NCBI GenBank assembly: GCA_016789265.1
Contig: JAEUQK010000010.1
Location: forward strand, 1-64,000
Reading direction: 5' to 3'
DNA length: 64,000 nt
Source of the DNA: Blastocatellia bacterium
GTDB taxonomy: Bacteria > Acidobacteriota > Blastocatellia > Pyrinomonadales > Pyrinomonadaceae
The notes under the pieces are model-generated. The model was not told the DNA's origin. It was given only the letters and a program-made list of their open reading frames with translations, and did not search any database. The translations under genes and the position numbers were made by a program. The stretch's first letter is position 1. Each line of letters begins with the position of its first letter. Positions 17,637-26,654 of this stretch are shown here, piece by piece.

Positions 17637-18191
17637 ATGGGTGATATTTCTGCTTCCGCGGAAGCGAAGGAAAAATCGGCGGGCAAAGGCAAACAATCGA
17701 AAAGTCAGGAGAGCGACGCGTCGTTGAATATGGACGAACTTCGCGAACTTGCCGAACTAGTGAACGAACACGGGTTCACTGATTTCGAATTTGAGAACGA
17801 GAACATTCGTGTCCGTCTCAGCAAGCAGGTCAACGCCCCTGTGTTTTCAGCTCAGCCTCAATTAGCTCAGCAGATGCCAGTGGCGACTGTTCCGGTCCAA
17901 GCCTCTGCTGCGCCGTCGGAAACATCTGCTCCGGCGGTCGATGAAGACGCTGGGCTATACAAAATAACTTCTCCGATCGTTGGGACGTTTTATCGGGCTC
18001 CATCGCCTGATAAGCCGTCTTACGTTTCCGAAGGGAGCACTGTTTCTCCTGAGACCGTTGTGTGCATAGTCGAAGCTATGAAGCTGATGAACGAGATCCA
18101 GGCTGAAACTAGCGGTCAGGTCGTTAAGATCTACGTAGAGAATGGGCAGCCGGTTGAATATGGCCAGCCACTGTTTGGAATAAGGAAGTAA
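17637..18191 (+). CDS. accB: Acetyl-CoA carboxylase biotin carboxyl carrier protein
   Basis: 184 residues from ATG 17637, chosen because AGGAGG (17622-17627) lies 9 bases upstream. The N-terminus is charged, the middle is an Ala/Pro/Gln-rich linker, and the C-terminal biotinyl domain has the motif EAMKLMNEI with Lys149 as the biotinylation site. It carries carboxylated biotin between AccC and the carboxyltransferase in malonyl-CoA synthesis. It is joined to the end of the alpha ribosomal operon, which may link fatty-acid supply to growth rate. Confidence 0.96.
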   Translation: MGDISASAEAKEKSAGKGKQSKSQESDASLNMDELRELAELVNEHGFTDFEFENENIRVRLSKQVNAPVFSAQPQLAQQMPVATVPVQASAAPSETSAPAVDEDAGLYKITSPIVGTFYRAPSPDKPSYVSEGSTVSPETVVCIVEAMKLMNEIQAETSGQVVKIYVENGQPVEYGQPLFGIRK

Positions 18192-18197
18192 GACTTT

Positions 18198-18270
18198 TTG
18201 CCACGAATCATACGAATATCACGAATTGTTTCTTCTTTACTTATTCGTGAGAACGGCGTAATTCGTGGCT
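18198..18270. repeat. Degenerate palindrome built from GCCACGAAT / ATTCGTGGC words
   Basis: The accB-accC spacer holds GCCACGAATCATACGAATATCACGAAT and, inverted, ATTCGTGAGAACGGCGTAATTCGTGGC around an AT-rich centre. Each arm is a set of reiterated ACGAAT words. Non-coding; sits inside a likely operon. Confidence 0.7.
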
Positions 18271-18277
18271 GATCTTT

Positions 18278-19639
<1,362 letters not shown>

Positions 19640-19672
19640 ACGGTGCGCGGCGGAATTGAATTTCAATATGTA

Positions 19673-19702
19673 TTTGGTTAATATCTAAAGAGTTTAACCA
19701 AA
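19673..19702 (+). terminator. Possible weak terminator after accC
   Basis: TTTGGTTAA at 19673-19681 and TTAACCAAA at 19694-19702 form a 9-bp perfect stem with a 12-base loop, followed by GTGTTTTC. The stem is AT-rich and the T-run is short, so termination would be inefficient. It may only separate the acc genes from the rpsO promoter region. Confidence 0.35.
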
Positions 19703-19743
19703 GTGTTTTCAAGAGGTTAGATGTTATTGATTTTTCGCGGTTA

Positions 19744-19762
19744 CCGTACATTGGCTGTACGG
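19744..19762 (+). promoter_or_regulatory. Perfect hairpin in the rpsO leader
   Basis: CCGTACA-TTGGC-TGTACGG is a 7-bp perfect hairpin 42 bases before the rpsO start. Ribosomal protein S15 represses its own mRNA through leader structures in several bacteria, and those structures differ between lineages. A leader hairpin here is compatible with such control, but that is inference only. Confidence 0.35.
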
Positions 19763-19803
19763 AGTTACTGCGAGCAAGGAGAGGCCTTTAGAGCAGGAAA
19801 AAT

Positions 19804-20073
19804 ATGGCAACAGCTAAAGAATTAAAGGAAAAGATAGTTGGAGATTTCAAGACGCACGGTTCGGATACCGGTTCGTCGCAGGTACAGGTCGCGTTGCTCA
19901 CCCAGCGCATCAACGAATTGACGGAGCATTTCAAGGTTCACAAAAAGGATAACCACTCCCGCCGCGGCTTGCTCAAAATGGTCTCGCGAAGACGTAAGCT
20001 TCTGGATTATCTGAAGAAAACCGATATCAACGAATATCACACGATCATCGAGAAGTTAGGATTGAGACGATAA
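19804..20073 (+). CDS. rpsO: 30S ribosomal protein uS15
   Basis: 89 residues, exact family length. It contains [75 protein letters not shown], typical along the whole protein. It binds the 16S central-domain three-way junction. It lies upstream of pnp, the classic rpsO-pnp arrangement. Confidence 0.98.
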   Translation: MATAKELKEKIVGDFKTHGSDTGSSQVQVALLTQRINELTEHFKVHKKDNHSRRGLLKMVSRRRKLLDYLKKTDINEYHTIIEKLGLRR

Positions 20074-20160
20074 TGGTGAAAATGTGTAAGAGTGAAATAG
20101 TGAAAAAGTAAAAAGCTTGCTTTTCAACTCTTTCACACTTCTCCTTTTCCACCTTTTTGG
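20074..20160. repeat. Degenerate palindrome built from GTGAAAAAGT / CTTTTTCAC words
   Basis: After rpsO comes GGTGAAAATGTGTAAGAGTGAAATAGTGAAAAAGTAAAAAG and then, roughly inverted, CTTTTCAACTCTTTCACACTTCTCCTTTTCCACCTTTTTGG. It belongs to the same class of reiterated-word palindromes as the other spacers, with its own word. Confidence 0.6.
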
Positions 20161-20284
20161 CCTACTTCGGGCCAGTAGTAAAATTTGTTCCTTGCGAAGG
20201 ATTTTGATGATGCCCGCTGAACGTGACAGCATAAACCGGTTCATACAAAAGAGGACAAATAGCGTAATTGCAATTCTCCAAGAG

Positions 20285-20324
20285 CGGCAAGTGCTTCACG
20301 ATTGGCACTTGCCGTTTTTGTTTT
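20285..20324 (+). terminator. Terminator-like hairpin directly before the pnp ribosome-binding site
   Basis: CGGCAAGTGC (20285-20294) pairs perfectly with GCACTTGCCG (20305-20314) across a 10-base loop, and TTTTTGTTTT follows at once. This has the full form of an intrinsic terminator. The pnp ribosome-binding site GAGGA (20325-20329) begins on the next base and the ATG is at 20336. It may end rpsO transcripts, act as an attenuator of pnp, or be a cleavage and autoregulation hairpin as known for the pnp leader of Escherichia coli. Confidence 0.75.
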
Positions 20325-20335
20325 GAGGAATAAAG

Positions 20336-22462
20336 ATGACAAAAAAGAAATATTTGAATGAATCGATAAAGGTTGGCGGACGGGACCTCATTGTTGAAAC
20401 CGGAAAAGTTGCCAAACAGGCCGATGGATCGGTCGTTATTCGCTACGGCGACACAATGCTGCTCGTTACAGCAGTTAGTATGAGGACCGCAAAGGAAGGA
20501 CTGGACTTCTTTCCGCTTACGGTCGAGTATCGCGAATCGAGCTACTCTGCAGGAAGGATCCCGGGAAATTACTTTCGCCGCGAAGGCCGCCCGAGCGAGA
20601 AGGAAGTGCTGACTTGCCGTCTGATCGACAGGCCGGTTCGTCCGCTTTTCCCTGAAGGTTACAGGTTTGAAACCCAGATCGTCGGGACAGTTATCTCTTC
20701 GGATGCCGAAAACGATCCGGACGTGATCGCGATCACAGGAGCGTCGTGTGCTCTTTATCTTTCGGACATTCCGTTCGATAACCCGATCGCTGGTATCCGC
20801 ATTGGTTTGATAGACGGGAAATACATCATAAATCCGACATACGATCAACGACGCGAATCTGCACTTAATCTTGTCGTCGCCGGTACCGAAGAGGCGATCT
20901 GCATGGTCGAGTGCGAGGCCCAGGAAGTTGCTGAGAACATAATGGTCGAGGCCTTGATGCTCGCCCACAAAGAGATCAAGCGGCTTTGTCTGTGGCAGCG
21001 TGAACTTGGGAAAGCGCTCGAGATCACTAAGCGTGAATTCACCCCGGCCACTATCGATGAGAACATAATTGCAGAGGTCGAACGGAATTTTGGCGATCGG
21101 CTTCGCGAAGCGCTTGACACAACCGGCAAAGATAAGCTCACAAGCTATGCGGCGATCGACGCGCTGAAAAAGGATGTCGTGGCATCTTATCCGGACGACC
21201 AGCCCGAGGCCCGTTCGATGGCGGGAAAAGCGTTCTCGCATTTGAAAGAGAAGATCTTTCGTGAGGATATGCTTGGCAAACGCCGTCGACCAGATGGACG
21301 CAAATTCTCGGAAATTCGCCCGATCACCTGCGAAGTCGGATGGCTGCCGCGTGTTCACGGCTCTTCACTCTTTACCCGAGGCGAGACACAGGCGATAGTT
21401 ACCACGACGCTCGGAACCAAAATGGACGAGCAGTATATGGACGACATCGAAAAGGGAGAGGTGAAGCGACGGTTTATGCTTCATTACAACTTCCCGCCGT
21501 ATTCAGTTGGCGAGGCGGGCCGATTTGGCGGAACGTCGCGTCGCGAGACCGGTCACGGTAATCTGGCACGGCGTGCTATCGAGGCGGTTCTGCCCGATGA
21601 AGCGGACTTCCCGTACACGCTTCGCATCGTGTCGGACATTACGGAGTCGAACGGATCTTCTTCGATGGCGTCGGTCTGCGGCGGTGTTCTGAGCCTGATG
21701 GATGCAGGTGTGCCGATCAAACGTCCGGTTGCCGGCGTCGCGATGGGATTGGTAATGGAAGGTAAGCAGTACGCGATCCTTTCGGACATTGCCGGTGCCG
21801 AAGATCACTATGGCGACATGGACTTTAAGGTGACCGGGACGAGTGAAGGCATCACTGCTCTTCAGATGGACATCAAGGTTTCTGGCATTAACGCCATGAT
21901 CCTGCAGGAGGCACTCGAACAGGCCCGAAAAGGACGGATGCACATCCTGGGCATCATGCAGGAAGCGATCGACACGCCGCGCGAGGATATTTCACCTTAC
22001 GCACCGCGGATCATCACAATGAAGATCCATCCGGACAAGATCCGTGATGTCATCGGCAAGGGCGGCTCTGTCATCCGTTCGATCACTGAGGAGACCGGAG
22101 CTAAGATCGACATTGATGACGACGGAACGATCCTCATCGCAACCGCTGATGGCGAAGCAGCTCAGGCAGCGATCGCTCGTATCAAGGCGCTTACGGCTGA
22201 GGCCGAGATCGGCGAGACCTATCTCGGAACGGTCTCACGGATCGTGGATTTTGGGGCGTTTGTCGAGATCATGCCCGGCCTCGACGGACTGCTGCACATT
22301 TCGGAAATAGCCGAACACCGCGTCAAAGATGTTCGTGACGAACTGAAAGAAGGGCAGCAGATACTCGTAAAATGCATCGGTAAGGAAGGCAACAAGATCA
22401 AGCTTTCGCGGAAAGCGATCTTGATGGAAGAAAAAGCCAAGGCCTCGGGCAGCGGCGAGTAG
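20336..22462 (+). CDS. pnp: Polyribonucleotide nucleotidyltransferase (PNPase)
   Basis: 708 residues, normal length. Two RNase PH cores (residues about 15-225 and 310-540; second core with GRRETGHGNLARRAIEAVLP and TESNGSSSMASVCGGVLSLMDAGVPI), a KH domain (HPDKIRDVIGKGGSVIRSITEETGAKIDI) and an S1 domain (GETYLGTVSRIVDFGAFVEIMPGLDGLLHISEI). It is a 3'-5' phosphorolytic exoribonuclease and degradosome component. Start chosen from GAGGA six bases upstream of ATG 20336. Confidence 0.98.
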   Translation: MTKKKYLNESIKVGGRDLIVETGKVAKQADGSVVIRYGDTMLLVTAVSMRTAKEGLDFFPLTVEYRESSYSAGRIPGNYFRREGRPSEKEVLTCRLIDRPVRPLFPEGYRFETQIVGTVISSDAENDPDVIAITGASCALYLSDIPFDNPIAGIRIGLIDGKYIINPTYDQRRESALNLVVAGTEEAICMVECEAQEVAENIMVEALMLAHKEIKRLCLWQRELGKALEITKREFTPATIDENIIAEVERNFGDRLREALDTTGKDKLTSYAAIDALKKDVVASYPDDQPEARSMAGKAFSHLKEKIFREDMLGKRRRPDGRKFSEIRPITCEVGWLPRVHGSSLFTRGETQAIVTTTLGTKMDEQYMDDIEKGEVKRRFMLHYNFPPYSVGEAGRFGGTSRRETGHGNLARRAIEAVLPDEADFPYTLRIVSDITESNGSSSMASVCGGVLSLMDAGVPIKRPVAGVAMGLVMEGKQYAILSDIAGAEDHYGDMDFKVTGTSEGITALQMDIKVSGINAMILQEALEQARKGRMHILGIMQEAIDTPREDISPYAPRIITMKIHPDKIRDVIGKGGSVIRSITEETGAKIDIDDDGTILIATADGEAAQAAIARIKALTAEAEIGETYLGTVSRIVDFGAFVEIMPGLDGLLHISEIAEHRVKDVRDELKEGQQILVKCIGKEGNKIKLSRKAILMEEKAKASGSGE

Positions 22463-22486
22463 TTTCCAGTTTTGTTCCAATGATTG

Positions 22487-22513
22487 AAAAGGACGGTCTC
22501 GGCCGTCCTTTTT
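22487..22513 (+). terminator. Intrinsic terminator after pnp
   Basis: AAAAGGACGG (22487-22496) and CCGTCCTTTT (22503-22512) form a perfect 10-bp stem with a six-base loop (TCTCGG), ending in a T-run. It ends the rpsO-pnp unit. With the A-rich left flank it could also work on the other strand. Confidence 0.85.
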
Positions 22514-22547
22514 CTTATCAAACCGTTCGTTGTAAGATTTCTATTTT

Positions 22548-23939
22548 ATGGCCGCACCAAATATTGAAACGATCGTCTCTCTTTCTAAACGCCGGGGATT
22601 TGTATTTCCCGCTTCCGATATCTATGGCGGGCTGGGTTCGTCGTGGGATTACGGCCCATTGGGCGTGGAGCTCGCGAACAACATCAAACGCAGTTGGTGG
22701 CGGTGGGCCGTTTACGAACGCGACGATATCGAAGGGCTTGATTCCGCGATCATTCAAAACCGGCTTGTTTGGAAATACTCCGGCCACGAAGATACATTCA
22801 GCGACCCGCTGGTTGATTGCCGCGACTGTAAGACGCGGCTTCGTGAGGATAAACTCGACCGCAACGAAGAAGGTAAGCCAGTTTGCTCGAACTGCGGCTC
22901 GACGAACCTTACGGAATCGCGGCCGTTCAATCTGATGTTCAGGACGACAGTCGGGGCCGCTTCTTCCGATGACGACCCGACCGCACTTGCATATCTTCGC
23001 CCTGAAACGGCGCAGGGTATCTTTACTAACTTCAAGAATGTACTCGATACTTCGCGTCGAAAGCTGCCGTTCGGCATTGCGCAGATCGGGAAAGCGTTTC
23101 GAAACGAAGTGACGCCCGGCAATTTCATTTTCCGAACGCGCGAGTTCGAGCAGATGGAGATCGAGTATTTCTGCCGTCCGGACGATGCGCCTGAAGTTCA
23201 TCAAGAATGGCTGGATGGATTTCATGAATGGATACGGTCGCTTGGTATTTCAGACTCTAACATTAAGGATTACGAGCAGACGAAAGAAGAACTTGCTCAT
23301 TATTCGCAGCGAACCGTCGATATTCTTTATCGATTCTTCCCCGAGCGCGTGGACGAAGCCAAACAGTGGGATGAGCTGATGGGGATCGCGAACCGGACGG
23401 ACTACGACCTTCGGGTGCATTCGAAGAAGCCGGAAGACGCGGAAGGAAAGCGTATCAATCCGGATTCGACGGAAGATCTTTCATACTTCGACCCGCAGAC
23501 GAATGAGCGTTTTTATCCCTACATAATCGAGCCGTCAACCGGTGTGAACCGCACTCTGCTTGCGGTGCTGATGGACGCATACGAAGAACGCACCAACGAC
23601 AAAGGCGAGGTACGGGTGATCCTGAAACTGCAACCCGAACTTGCGCCCATAAAGGTCGCGGTATTGCCGCTTGCCAAAAACAAACCGGAGATCGTCGAGA
23701 TGGCGCGAAAGATCAAGAAAGATCTGCAGCCTTCGATGCGTTCTGTGTATGACGACACCGGCGGTATCGGCAAACTCTACGCCCGACAGGACGAGATCGG
23801 AACGCCATTCTGTGTGACGGTGGATCACGAATCGCTTGAGGACAACGCCGTGACTGTTAGAAACAGGGATACGTGGGAACAGGAGCGGATCCAAGCCGAT
23901 CAATTGAGAGCGTACTTGGAGGGACGGCTATCTGCTTAA
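22548..23939 (+). CDS. glyQS: Glycyl-tRNA synthetase, homodimeric (alpha2) type
   Basis: 463 residues, the single-chain class II enzyme found in archaea, eukaryotes and part of the bacteria, not the split GlyQ/GlyS form. Motif 1 region begins LSKRRGFVFPASDIYGGLGSSWDYGPLGVELANNIKRSWW. Two CxxC pairs (CRDCKTRLREDKLDRNEEGKPVCSNC) suggest a zinc ribbon. Motif 2 is IAQIGKAFRNEVTPGNFIFRTREFEQMEIEYF; motif 3 lies in IEPSTGVNRTLLAVL. Anticodon domain at the C-terminus. Its TAA stop (23937-23939) overlaps the terminal core site of the neighbouring integron. Confidence 0.97.
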   Translation: MAAPNIETIVSLSKRRGFVFPASDIYGGLGSSWDYGPLGVELANNIKRSWWRWAVYERDDIEGLDSAIIQNRLVWKYSGHEDTFSDPLVDCRDCKTRLREDKLDRNEEGKPVCSNCGSTNLTESRPFNLMFRTTVGAASSDDDPTALAYLRPETAQGIFTNFKNVLDTSRRKLPFGIAQIGKAFRNEVTPGNFIFRTREFEQMEIEYFCRPDDAPEVHQEWLDGFHEWIRSLGISDSNIKDYEQTKEELAHYSQRTVDILYRFFPERVDEAKQWDELMGIANRTDYDLRVHSKKPEDAEGKRINPDSTEDLSYFDPQTNERFYPYIIEPSTGVNRTLLAVLMDAYEERTNDKGEVRVILKLQPELAPIKVAVLPLAKNKPEIVEMARKIKKDLQPSMRSVYDDTGGIGKLYARQDEIGTPFCVTVDHESLEDNAVTVRNRDTWEQERIQADQLRAYLEGRLSA

Positions 23940-24031
23940 CGACACGGTTCACTTGCCGGGCCGGCTGCAAGGAACGTGATGCCTCAGAAAACCGCAATGC
24001 CGGCCCGGTCAAGTGCAACGCATTGTTCGGC
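23934..24031 (-). repeat. attC site of cassette 3 (end of array)
   Basis: Plus strand left to right: core GCTTAAC (23934-23940; GTTAAGC on the minus strand, a perfect GTTRRRY), spacer GACACG, arm GTT-CACTTG-CCGGGCCGGC, a 33-base centre, arm GCCGGCCCGG-t-CAAGTG-c-AAC, spacer GCATT, then GTTCGGC (24025-24031). Nineteen base pairs form with two protruding bases (t, c) on one arm only. This is the textbook attC layout of R'', L'', variable centre, L', R'. The R' box overlaps the glyQS stop codon. Confidence 0.88.
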
Positions 24032-24069
24032 AGCGACTTTGTGCTTCGACCCCTTTGTGTATCTGGCGG

Positions 24070-24570
24070 TTAAGGCTTTCTTCTTTTTCGGGAAAGTCTC
24101 ACTACATCCAGTGGCACAATTAGTGAAAACTGATCTTCGTAATCCGAAGGATCTTCGTTGTAATGCCCGAAGGACCTGGGATCCTCTTCGCTCTCATACG
24201 AATCGGGACCATAAAGAGCCGCGAGAGCTCCAGCGATCTCGTCAGTCGAATCCTCTTCACGAGTTCCCAGATCTTTCTGGCTGATCTCGCCGAGAATCAT
24301 GTATCCAAGTCGTGCGAGTCGGGCTTTTACGATGAGAGGTGAGAGGCGACGAAAGGGGCTAAAAACTTTGACTCGCACACGACCGCTCCGAATTGATTGC
24401 GCGTCTCCCGAATACACTGTCATGCCGGAAATCGACCGCAAGGCCAACCGCAGGCGCATGATGAATGCATCATCTCGCTTTGTTGGCCCGATTGCATCGG
24501 TCAGAATGAACTGGTGAACCGGCGCATGGTTGGACGGGTCAGGCTGTCGTTTTGTACCCATGGTTATCAT
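24070..24570 (-). CDS. Cassette 3 gene: orphan hypothetical protein
   Basis: 166 residues from ATG 24570 (MITMGTKRQPDPS); a second ATG at 24561 is also possible. No signal peptide or membrane span. The N-terminal half is basic with a possible alpha/beta fold (HQFILTDAIGPTKRDDAFIMRLRLALRSISGMTVYSG, then VRVKVFSPF). The middle is acidic (EEDSTDEIAGALAALYGPDSYESEEDPRSFGHYNEDPSDYEDQ) and the end basic (VRLSRKRRKP). I do not recognise a family. It is intact, lies between the core site at 24605-24611 and the attC at 23934-24031, and is therefore the cargo of cassette 3. Confidence 0.7.
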   Translation of the reverse strand: MITMGTKRQPDPSNHAPVHQFILTDAIGPTKRDDAFIMRLRLALRSISGMTVYSGDAQSIRSGRVRVKVFSPFRRLSPLIVKARLARLGYMILGEISQKDLGTREEDSTDEIAGALAALYGPDSYESEEDPRSFGHYNEDPSDYEDQFSLIVPLDVVRLSRKRRKP

Positions 24571-24604
24571 TCTCGTGGCGTCAAAGCCGCACCCCGCCTC
24601 CGCC

Positions 24605-24665
24605 GCCGAACGCTGGAGTTGGCGCGGCGGCGCGAATCAAAGCAATCTCCGCCGGATCATTCTAC
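24605..24665 (-). repeat. attC-like site of cassette 2
   Basis: Plus strand: GCCGAAC (24605-24611), spacer GCT, arm GGAGTTG, centre, arm CAA-t-CTCC, spacer, then ATTCTAC (24659-24665). Seven pairs form with one protruding T in the position seen in the other two sites. The R'' box is degenerate (minus-strand GTAGAAT instead of an AAC ending), and it is only a partial complement of the cassette 2 start GTTGTAC. It overlaps the stop codon of the cassette 2 gene, as often seen in cassettes. Length 61 bases fits short attC sites. Confidence 0.6.
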
Positions 24666-25401
24666 TTGAGAAACACGCCCCCGCCGCTCGCGTCCAACGA
24701 TTTGTTGTACGGCGCGACTGGATAGCGACATCGCTTTCGCCTTTTCTTCGGGCGTGAGAAAAGGAGACGTGTGCACGGCCGCGTCAGCCTGCGCCAAGAG
24801 AATTTGCCCCTGCGCCGAAATGAGAACTCCCAAAATAAAAACAATGCCTCCGATGAAAGAACCAATAATCGCGCCAACAATTACCCAAACCAAGAGAAAT
24901 ACGCCATCAGATTGTGAACTGCGAGGCGGCCCAAAGGGTGAAGCCGGTTGCGATGACGCAACAGCTCCGATTATGAAAAAGAGCAAGAGTATGGCGACAC
25001 CTGAGATGACGCCGATGGTCTTTACCGTTGTTCCCACACCATCTACAAAACGCGCGACGCGATAGAGATCTAAGTAACGGTCAACAATAGGATTTTGTAA
25101 TTCGTACGTACGTACGCTTGTATTGGAGTCTTCGTAAGTTGCGGTGTCAATGTGAAATGCCGACTCAGAGGAGCCAAATAGAGCCGTGCCGACCCTGACC
25201 CCCACGTTTTCCGTGGCGCGATCAGTTTGGGAAGCGGAAGTTTTTGGCAAAGAGCATGACCAGCAGTGCTTGCGATCGCCGCGATTTTTTTTTGCCGCAG
25301 TTTCCACATACCCAATCAACATTTGCCTGTTGGCGTTTCGCGCATTCGGGACATGAAAGTGTGCCAGACCAAGGCGAACCGCATTCGGGACAGAGTGACA
25401 T
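24657..25401 (-). pseudogene. Cassette 2 gene: zinc-ribbon membrane protein, frameshifted at a run of nine A
   Basis: The start at 25401 is well supported by AGGAGG nine bases upstream. It begins MSLCPECGSPWSGTLSCPECAKRQQ, a CxxC...CxxC ribbon, then VDWVCGNCGKK. The frame then breaks at nine consecutive A on the coding strand (25285-25293). With eight A the protein continues NRGDRKHCWSCSLPK, completing a second CxxC...CxxC ribbon, then two membrane segments (GVISGVAILLLFFIIGAVA and VFLLVWVIVGAIIGSFIGGIVFILGVL) and ends at TGA 24657-24659 (about 247 residues). Either a real indel, an assembly error, or slippage at the A-run. Family not recognised. Confidence 0.72.
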
Positions 25402-25431
25402 TTGCGTTTTCCTCCTGGCGAGTGAGAAGCC

Positions 25432-25547
25432 GTACAACGATTGAGATGACGTGGGGCGAAACCGCCAAAAAGCCCGCCGAAATTTAACGAGAACCGTTCA
25501 TAACAAAGTCGCTGTTTCGCCCTCACGTCCATTGATTTGTTCGGTGC
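25432..25547 (-). repeat. attC site of cassette 1
   Basis: Plus strand: GTACAAC (25432-25438), spacer GATTGAG, arm ATG-ACGTG-GGGCGAAAC, centre of about 50 bases, arm GTTTCGCCC-t-CACGT-c-CAT, spacer TGATTT, then GTTCGGTGC (25539-25547). Seventeen base pairs form with two protruding bases (t, c) on the same arm and at nearly the same spacing as the attC at 23934-24031. GTTCGGTGC is the exact inverse of GCACCGAAC at 26684-26692, where cassette 1 begins. Confidence 0.85.
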
Positions 25548-25557
25548 GGCGTTATTT

Positions 25558-26654
25558 TCAAAGAAGCCTTTGTAAAACACTTTTCTCTGCCGATGGCTCA
25601 CACATCCGCAGAAAATCTCGTAACCATTGTTTTTGCCGCGCCCGTTTTCCCAGAGCTGTTCGCTTGAGTTCTTCAAAGTTGTATCTCAGCAAGTCTTTGT
25701 CCGTCAACATATCAATATTGTAAACAGTTTCAATTTCTCGCTCGGACAATTCTGATTTTTTCGCATCATAAATAGTCTTTTTCGAGTTCAAATCTGTCCT
25801 GAAAACAGCTTTTTGTTTTTTACTCCAAAGTGGAATGTCGTCATCAGTTCCGTCAAAAGTGCTGTAATTAACTGTGAATTCTAATTCAATAGTGGCGACG
25901 TTGTTTTCAATTTTGCTTTCGAGAATGCGTCCTGCAAAACTTCGTGCCGGCTCAAAACCAACTCCTTCTTGATGACCGTCAGCCGGATAATCCAAAACTT
26001 CTACAACTTTATCATTTTTAATCGTAAATAACCTGTCGTTATAAAGTGCCACACCTGAACCTGACGCGCCTTGAACCCGAACAACAAGCCAATTCTTGCC
26101 GCCACTTAAAAGAAAATAGTGTTGCGGCATTTCATATCTTCCGAAGTCGTGGTCAATATATCCAATCAGTTGCCAACCGTATTCTTTGGTTTCTGATTTT
26201 TTGTATTTGAAAATTAGATAACGGCAAGCCTCCTGCAATCTGTCCTCAACTCTCAATAACACTTCCGAACCGGGCTTTCCATCAAGTTCAAAATTATAAG
26301 TTTTGGCTTCACAACCGGAACATTCAGTAAAAAATGATTTTCACTATCATAAGGCAAAATGCCATTGTATTTATCGGCTATTTTCAACTTCTCCCAAATC
26401 TCCACGATTTCGGTTTGCGGATTGGAATTTATATAACTTTCGATGTCATAAGGTGAAAGCGATTTTAACTCTGGTTTGGATTCTTTGTTATTCGGTGTTG
26501 CAGTTGTCTTAACAGTTTGCTCACTGACTATCGGATTTGGCTCTGCTGATTTTATCTCGACAGGTTTAGGAAATATAAAAAAAGCAGACGTAATAATTAC
26601 ACCCAAAAGGAAGGTGTGAATGGCGACGACAGTTTTTGAGAAAAAGTTTTTCAT
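25558..26654 (-). pseudogene. Cassette 1 gene: secreted or membrane-anchored protein, frameshifted
   Basis: It starts at ATG 26654 (MKNFFSKTVVAIHTFLLGVI), a signal peptide or anchor, then a Thr/Pro/Lys/Glu-rich linker and SPYDIESYINSNPQTEIVEIWEKL. The frame breaks at six consecutive A on the plus strand (26329-26334). With one more base it continues ...DSENHFFTECSGCEAKTYNF and on through VLLRVEDRLQEACRYLIF to the stop at 25558, about 365 residues. The 1097-base span is one base short of a whole number of codons, consistent with a single missing base. The gene is clearly AT-rich compared with its neighbours, a sign of foreign origin. Family not recognised. Confidence 0.7.

Noticed and set aside
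20162..21358. Minus-strand open frame of 398 codons opposite pnp
   Set aside because: Antisense to the conserved RNase PH domain of PNPase; the protein has no recognisable motif or signal.
24754..25065. Plus-strand open frame of 103 codons in cassette 2
   Set aside because: It is opposite the membrane domain of the cassette 2 protein and has no ribosome-binding site or motif.
25402..25557. GTTAAAT at 25482-25488 (plus ATTTAAC) as the R' core of the first attC
   Set aside because: It fits the GTTRRRY consensus, but no long arms pair with it. The GTACAAC core at 25432-25438 gives a 17-bp stem with two protruding bases, so it is preferred.
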